A stretch of DNA of 9,826 nucleotides from assembly GCA_028723545.1 (NCBI GenBank), contig JAQYER010000132.1:1-9826 (forward strand), read 5' to 3'. Origin of the DNA: Caryophanales bacterium (GTDB lineage: Bacteria > Bacillota_I > Bacilli_A > RFN20 > CAG-826). The notes under the pieces were generated by a model, which worked only from the letters and a program-made list of their open reading frames with translations, had not been told where the DNA came from and ran no database searches. Below, piece by piece: positions 7,319 to 9,826 of this stretch. The position numbers and the translations under genes were made by a program. The first letter of the stretch is position 1. Every line of letters starts with the position of its first letter.

Positions 7319-7735
7319 CTACTTTTTTTGCTTCCTTCGAGCTTGTTCTTCACCAATTAATTTCTTTAAAGTTTTTAAATCTTTATCAGATAATGTTGCA
7401 TAACGATCTAATGTCCCACCATAAGTCATCTTTTGATAAACAAAATCAGCAATCGAATCGAAAGCATTAATGTCTTTTTGATATACACGAATTATTTGTT
7501 TGTTTTTGTTATCGTTTTTATTGTTTTCTTCTTCAATATATTTTTCAATAGCAGGCACTAAATCTTTTAAATTTAATGACATATCTAAAATAATTAATGG
7601 CTCAAAAACAGATAAATCTGAGGCAATAGATTCAGGGAATTTTCCAAAAGAAATGCTTAAATCTTCACAAGTAACGTATTTTCTTTTGTTGCTATTGATT
7701 GATGTTAAATATTTTTTTGCTAATGTTTTATTCAT
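7319..7735 (-). CDS. Small protein with a predicted N-terminal winged-helix/HTH, function unknown
   Basis: I do not recognise this 138-residue protein as a named family. Residues 20-48 (starting YVTCEDLSISFGKFPESIA, then SDLSVFEPL) read like a helix-turn-helix of the winged type seen at the N terminus of Rex-like repressors: a 'V(T/S)xEDL' helix, a turn, and a recognition helix with 'I..DLSVF'. A polar Asn/Lys-rich linker lies at 69-80, then a second folded part to about 128, and a basic tail ending ARRKQKK. There is no signal peptide or membrane segment, so a cytoplasmic DNA-binding or nucleic-acid-binding role is inferred only. Its ATG is 23 bases after the stop of the kinase gene on the same strand, so the two are probably one operon. 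No Shine-Dalgarno site is visible before the ATG; a weak TGTGATAAA -10-like match (7744-7752) could give an internal leaderless transcript. The stop is TAG. Confidence 0.7.
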   Translation of the reverse strand: MNKTLAKKYLTSINSNKRKYVTCEDLSISFGKFPESIASDLSVFEPLIILDMSLNLKDLVPAIEKYIEEENNKNDNKNKQIIRVYQKDINAFDSIADFVYQKMTYGGTLDRYATLSDKDLKTLKKLIGEEQARRKQKK

Positions 7736-7758
7736 ATTATTAGTTTATCACAAAACAA

Positions 7759-8268
7759 TTAATCTTTGTATGTATAGCTTTCATCGACTTTTGGAGCGTC
7801 AAACCAACCATCAATTCTTTGATATTCATCAAAGAAAGATAGTACTTCTTCCGAAGGTTCTTCCCATAATCGATACATTCTAAGCACTACTTCTTCAGGA
7901 ACAATTTTATTTTCATTACGTTTTTTATTGTTGTCTAAAACATCTTTTATTGGCTTATGAATGACTACTAAAATCTTCTTATCAAACCCTTCCACAGGAG
8001 CGTATATCATTCTTGTTTTATTTTGGAAATTAGTGGCATCCGCAATGATGGTGACATTATCAAAATTATCACGGTAATAATTAATTCTTTGTTGATATAA
8101 ATCCCACACTTCTTTTTCGTGGTCAAAATTTTGATATTTACCACTTAATTCTTTTCTAATTTCATCACTAGAAACAACAAAAACATTTTCATGAGTGAGT
8201 CGATATTGTTCCGCCCATGTTGATTTACCACTACCAGGAATGGCGCTTAATAAGATAAAAGTTTTCAT
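7759..8268 (-). CDS. P-loop kinase, AAA_33/polynucleotide-kinase-like
   Basis: This 169-residue cytoplasmic protein is a predicted ATP-dependent phosphotransferase; the acceptor could be a nucleic acid end, a nucleotide or a small molecule. It has Walker A AIPGSGKST at residues 9-17 (Lys15, Ser16), SSDEIRKEL at 33-41 with an acidic residue where related kinases place the catalytic Asp, IIADATN at 74-80 (the family's DATN motif), and a lid segment KKRNENKIVPEEVVLRM at 115-131 with Arg117. This order is that of the 5'-kinase domain of Pnkp-like and zeta-like proteins; no phosphatase or ligase domain is attached, and the size equals one kinase domain. The ATG at 8268 is preferred because homologues start shortly before the Walker motif and a promoter fits directly upstream; a longer in-frame start at 8319 would precede that promoter. 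It is the first gene of a two-gene unit with a predicted winged-helix protein. Confidence 0.85.
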   Translation of the reverse strand: MKTFILLSAIPGSGKSTWAEQYRLTHENVFVVSSDEIRKELSGKYQNFDHEKEVWDLYQQRINYYRDNFDNVTIIADATNFQNKTRMIYAPVEGFDKKILVVIHKPIKDVLDNNKKRNENKIVPEEVVLRMYRLWEEPSEEVLSFFDEYQRIDGWFDAPKVDESYTYKD

Positions 8269-8275
8269 GTAGATA

Positions 8276-8304
8276 ATTTTACTATCAATTGAATTGATTA
8301 TTAA
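8276..8304 (-). promoter_or_regulatory. Likely promoter of the kinase gene (near-leaderless)
   Basis: On the minus strand TTAATA (8304-8299) and TAAAAT (8281-8276) are 17 bp apart, matching four and five of six consensus bases. The -10 box ends 7 bases before the ATG at 8268, so the transcript would start at or within one base of the start codon. No ribosome binding site is visible. The spacer contains a perfect inverted repeat listed separately. Confidence 0.55.
8284..8298. repeat. Perfect 15-bp inverted repeat inside the kinase promoter (candidate operator)
   Basis: ATCAATT-G-AATTGAT has two perfect 7-base arms around a single central base. It fills the 17-bp spacer between the proposed -35 and -10 boxes, a classic place for a repressor dimer. 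The half-site ATCAATT also occurs once at 1562-1568, upstream of the uvrA -10 box, without a second arm. AT-rich DNA makes such dyads easier to find by chance. Confidence 0.5.
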
Positions 8305-8334
8305 GAAAAATTTGAACAAAAATATTATTAATAT

Positions 8335-8365
8335 AAAAATCCCCTCAAATCATCTTCAAGGGGAT
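8335..8365 (-). terminator. Terminator of the tRNA-Lys gene
   Basis: On the minus strand ATCCCCT (8365-8359) and AGGGGAT (8345-8339) form a 7-bp stem around a 13-base loop, followed by a T-run (TTTTTAT). It lies about 14 bases after the CCA end of the tRNA and before the kinase promoter. Confidence 0.85.
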
Positions 8366-8378
8366 ATTTTCGTCATTT

Positions 8379-8454
8379 TGGTGCGCCTATAGAGAATCGA
8401 ACTCTAGACCCACTGATTAAGAGTCAGTTGCTCTGCCAGCTGAGCTACAGGCGC
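8379..8454 (-). tRNA. tRNA-Lys, anticodon CTT, with encoded CCA
   Basis: The minus strand folds as a complete 76-base tRNA. The acceptor pairs GCGCCTG with TAGGCGC, including one G-U; TA fills positions 8-9; the D stem is GCTC/GAGC. The anticodon stem ACTGA/TCAGT encloses the loop CTCTTAA, so the anticodon is CTT (8421-8419) reading AAG lysine codons. The variable loop is GGGTC and the T arm is TAGAG-TTCGATT-CTCTA. The discriminator is A and CCA is encoded (8381-8379). It is a single tRNA with its own promoter and terminator. Confidence 0.97.
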
Positions 8455-8471
8455 ATTTATGAGCGATATTA

Positions 8472-8500
8472 ATAATAATATATGTTGATGATTTTCGCAA
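8472..8500 (-). promoter_or_regulatory. Promoter of the tRNA-Lys gene
   Basis: On the minus strand TTGCGA (8500-8495) and TATTAT (8477-8472) are separated by exactly 17 bp. The predicted start near 8465 would give a short 5' leader of about 10 bases before the mature tRNA end at 8454. The remaining bases between the tRNA and the next gene hold only the terminator at 8522-8549. Confidence 0.65.
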
Positions 8501-8521
8501 ACTCTTTTTTATACTCTAAAC

Positions 8522-8549
8522 AAAAGGACCGCAAGAAATCCTGCGGTCC
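8522..8549 (-). terminator. Terminator of the repeat surface-protein gene
   Basis: On the minus strand GGACCGCA (8549-8542) and TGCGGTCC (8533-8526) form a perfect 8-bp GC-rich stem around an 8-base loop, followed by TTTTG (8525-8521). It lies about 25 bases after the stop codon. Confidence 0.8.
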
Positions 8550-8574
8550 AATGTAATTTAATAACTAATTAATA

Positions 8575-9826
8575 TTAAGCAGCTTCAGATTCAAGCATGA
8601 TAGAAGGGTTTACTTGAGTGTTTTTGTAGCAAGCAAAACGTGGACTGCCAGCGTTATATTGAATTAGACGTTCGGTAGTTGCGACATTAGTAAATGTTGC
8701 TGTTCCAGTTTCAGTGAACGCAATTGTCCAATCTGTAGTGTTATCTGTAGCTTCAGCAGCTTCAGCAATTTTATTGCCAAGTCCATCTGTGAATGATAAA
8801 TATCCATTAGTAACAGTATCTTTGATTTTGAATGATCCTTCAGTTGTTCCTGCTTCTAATTCAAAAACAGTAAGATTTGCAACATAAGGGAATGAATTAT
8901 CTGCAATAGTAACATCAACTGTTCCAATAAGATTTGATGCATAAGCACCTGCAGCAACATTATGATCAATTGAAGCTAATGTAAATACTGTTCCTACTTT
9001 AATATCTTCAGCATTTGTTGTTTTGGTGTAAACAGTATTTTTTGTAGGTGCTACTGGAGCTTCTTTAAGAACCTCAACTGTTCCGCCTTGGTCAACTTGT
9101 GGAGTGCCCTTGTAAACAGTTAATTTTCCAGTTACTTTAACTTGAGCGTTTTTAATTAATTTTTCAGCAACTTCAGCAGTTGTAGTAACACGATAACATG
9201 AAAGAGCTTCAAGTCCGTTTTCTTCATCAGAAATTGAGAAAGTAATATTGTTATATTGTGAGCTGAATGCAGTAGTAACCGCTACAATATAGCCAGTGAT
9301 TTCATAATTATCAGCAGTTGTTTCTCCAAAAATTTTAGCAGCACGAATTGCGTTAGCGACTGTAGAAGTGACAGTTGTTGGGGCTTCAGAATTGTTTGGA
9401 CCAATTTTTGTAACTACTGCTGCACCTGAAACTGTTTCTACAATATCGGTTGTTCCTGCAGAGTTAACGTAACGTGTAAGTTTAGATGTAACAACAACTT
9501 TATCGCCTACTGCTAATAAATCATAAGTTGCCTTATCTTTGAAACGGAAGACCGTAAGAATTTTTGTTGTGTCTGTTTCTTCAGCTGAATCAGCAATTTT
9601 TACATCAACATTATTATGTTCATCTGACCATGTTCCTAAATCGATAATTACACCCGTGATATTATATGTTGATGCTGTTGTTGCACCAGATTCAAGTGCA
9701 TAGCCGGCTTCACAAGCTTGAGTTACAGTAGCTTCGACAGGTGTTGAAGTATCAACTTCACCAGCTTCAAGAATCTTAATATCACCTTCAATAATAGTGT
9801 TTTCGACTTGTTCGTGATAATTTTTA
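8575..9826 (-). CDS. C-terminal part of a repeat protein, probably secreted, with OB-fold-like repeats (truncated by window edge)
   Basis: The open frame enters from the right edge and ends at a TAA at 8577-8575, giving 416 visible residues. I do not recognise a named gene. Two units about 120 residues apart share a pattern: YNITGVIIDLGTWSDEHNN at 54-72 and YEITGYIVAVTTAFSSQYNN at 174-193, each followed by I-x-D, then VVVTSKLTRY at 110-119 and VKVTGKLTVY at 229-238. Residues 1-25 look like the tail of a third unit. The alternating beta pattern with ITG and (T/S)(S/G)KL resembles the OB-fold-like repeats of secreted proteins in gut bacteria; this is inference. From about 256 a different C-terminal domain follows, ending with ERLIQYNAGSPRFACYK, a motif known from the C termini of secreted bacterial proteins. 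The protein is rich in Thr, Ala, Val and acidic residues, unlike the Lys-rich neighbours. No LPxTG or C-terminal membrane anchor exists; any signal peptide is outside the window. Confidence 0.8.
   Translation of the reverse strand, partial: KNYHEQVENTIIEGDIKILEAGEVDTSTPVEATVTQACEAGYALESGATTASTYNITGVIIDLGTWSDEHNNVDVKIADSAEETDTTKILTVFRFKDKATYDLLAVGDKVVVTSKLTRYVNSAGTTDIVETVSGAAVVTKIGPNNSEAPTTVTSTVANAIRAAKIFGETTADNYEITGYIVAVTTAFSSQYNNITFSISDEENGLEALSCYRVTTTAEVAEKLIKNAQVKVTGKLTVYKGTPQVDQGGTVEVLKEAPVAPTKNTVYTKTTNAEDIKVGTVFTLASIDHNVAAGAYASNLIGTVDVTIADNSFPYVANLTVFELEAGTTEGSFKIKDTVTNGYLSFTDGLGNKIAEAAEATDNTTDWTIAFTETGTATFTNVATTERLIQYNAGSPRFACYKNTQVNPSIMLESEAA

Noticed and set aside
7500..7883. Plus-strand open frame across the small protein and kinase genes
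   Set aside because: It is antisense to two genes with recognisable protein patterns, has no ribosome binding site and encodes low-complexity hydrophobic sequence.
8269..8319. Longer hydrophobic N terminus for the kinase, which could look like a membrane segment
   Set aside because: It is a translation of the promoter region; the P-loop kinase family starts a few residues before the Walker motif, as the ATG at 8268 gives.
8575..9826. Possible tandem DNA repeat or CRISPR-like array in the surface-protein region
   Set aside because: The periodicity is visible only at protein level; there are no short identical DNA repeats with spacers here or anywhere else in the window.

Overview
The window is AT-rich DNA from what looks like a low-GC, fermentative, anaerobic Gram-positive-type bacterium (Bacilli/Mollicutes-related, for example an uncultured gut lineage). 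The support is the composition, the small charged proteins, short gene gaps with simple stem-loop terminators, and a full-length pyruvate:ferredoxin oxidoreductase. Every Trp codon I checked is TGG and no reading frame carries an internal TGA, so the standard code fits better than the mycoplasma code. The lineage is an inference; no rRNA is present.

Layout, left to right. (1) 1-1538, minus: 5' two-thirds of uvrA, cut by the left edge. (2) 1539-1828: divergent intergenic region with an 18-bp dyad and promoters on both sides. (3) 1829-2701, plus: a short-chain dehydrogenase/reductase of the 3-alpha-hydroxysteroid/coniferyl-alcohol dehydrogenase type, closed by a terminator at 2711-2744. (4) 2804-3577, plus: a cysteine phosphatase of the Y_phosphatase3 (tyrosine/phosphoinositide) type. 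(5) 3592-3624: bidirectional terminator shared with the convergent gene. (6) 3645-7196, minus: pyruvate:ferredoxin oxidoreductase (nifJ/por) with its own near-consensus promoter. (7) 7319-8268, minus: two-gene unit of a P-loop kinase followed by a small predicted winged-helix protein I cannot name. (8) 8379-8454, minus: tRNA-Lys(CTT) with encoded CCA, a promoter and a terminator. (9) 8575-9826, minus: 3' part of a probably secreted repeat protein, cut by the right edge.

The genes do not form one pathway. They are mostly single-gene transcription units with their own promoters and terminators: DNA repair, a redox enzyme, signalling, central carbon metabolism, translation and surface. PFOR makes acetyl-CoA and reduced ferredoxin from pyruvate and is the main metabolic marker.

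The most interesting signals are regulatory. Several genes (uvrA, the phosphatase, the kinase) have a -10 box so close to the ATG that the mRNA would be almost leaderless and no Shine-Dalgarno site is visible, whereas the SDR and PFOR genes have clear Shine-Dalgarno sites. The kinase promoter also carries a perfect 15-bp inverted repeat between its -35 and -10 boxes, next to a gene for a likely DNA-binding protein. I see no CRISPR array, insertion sequence, phage module or clear defence system.
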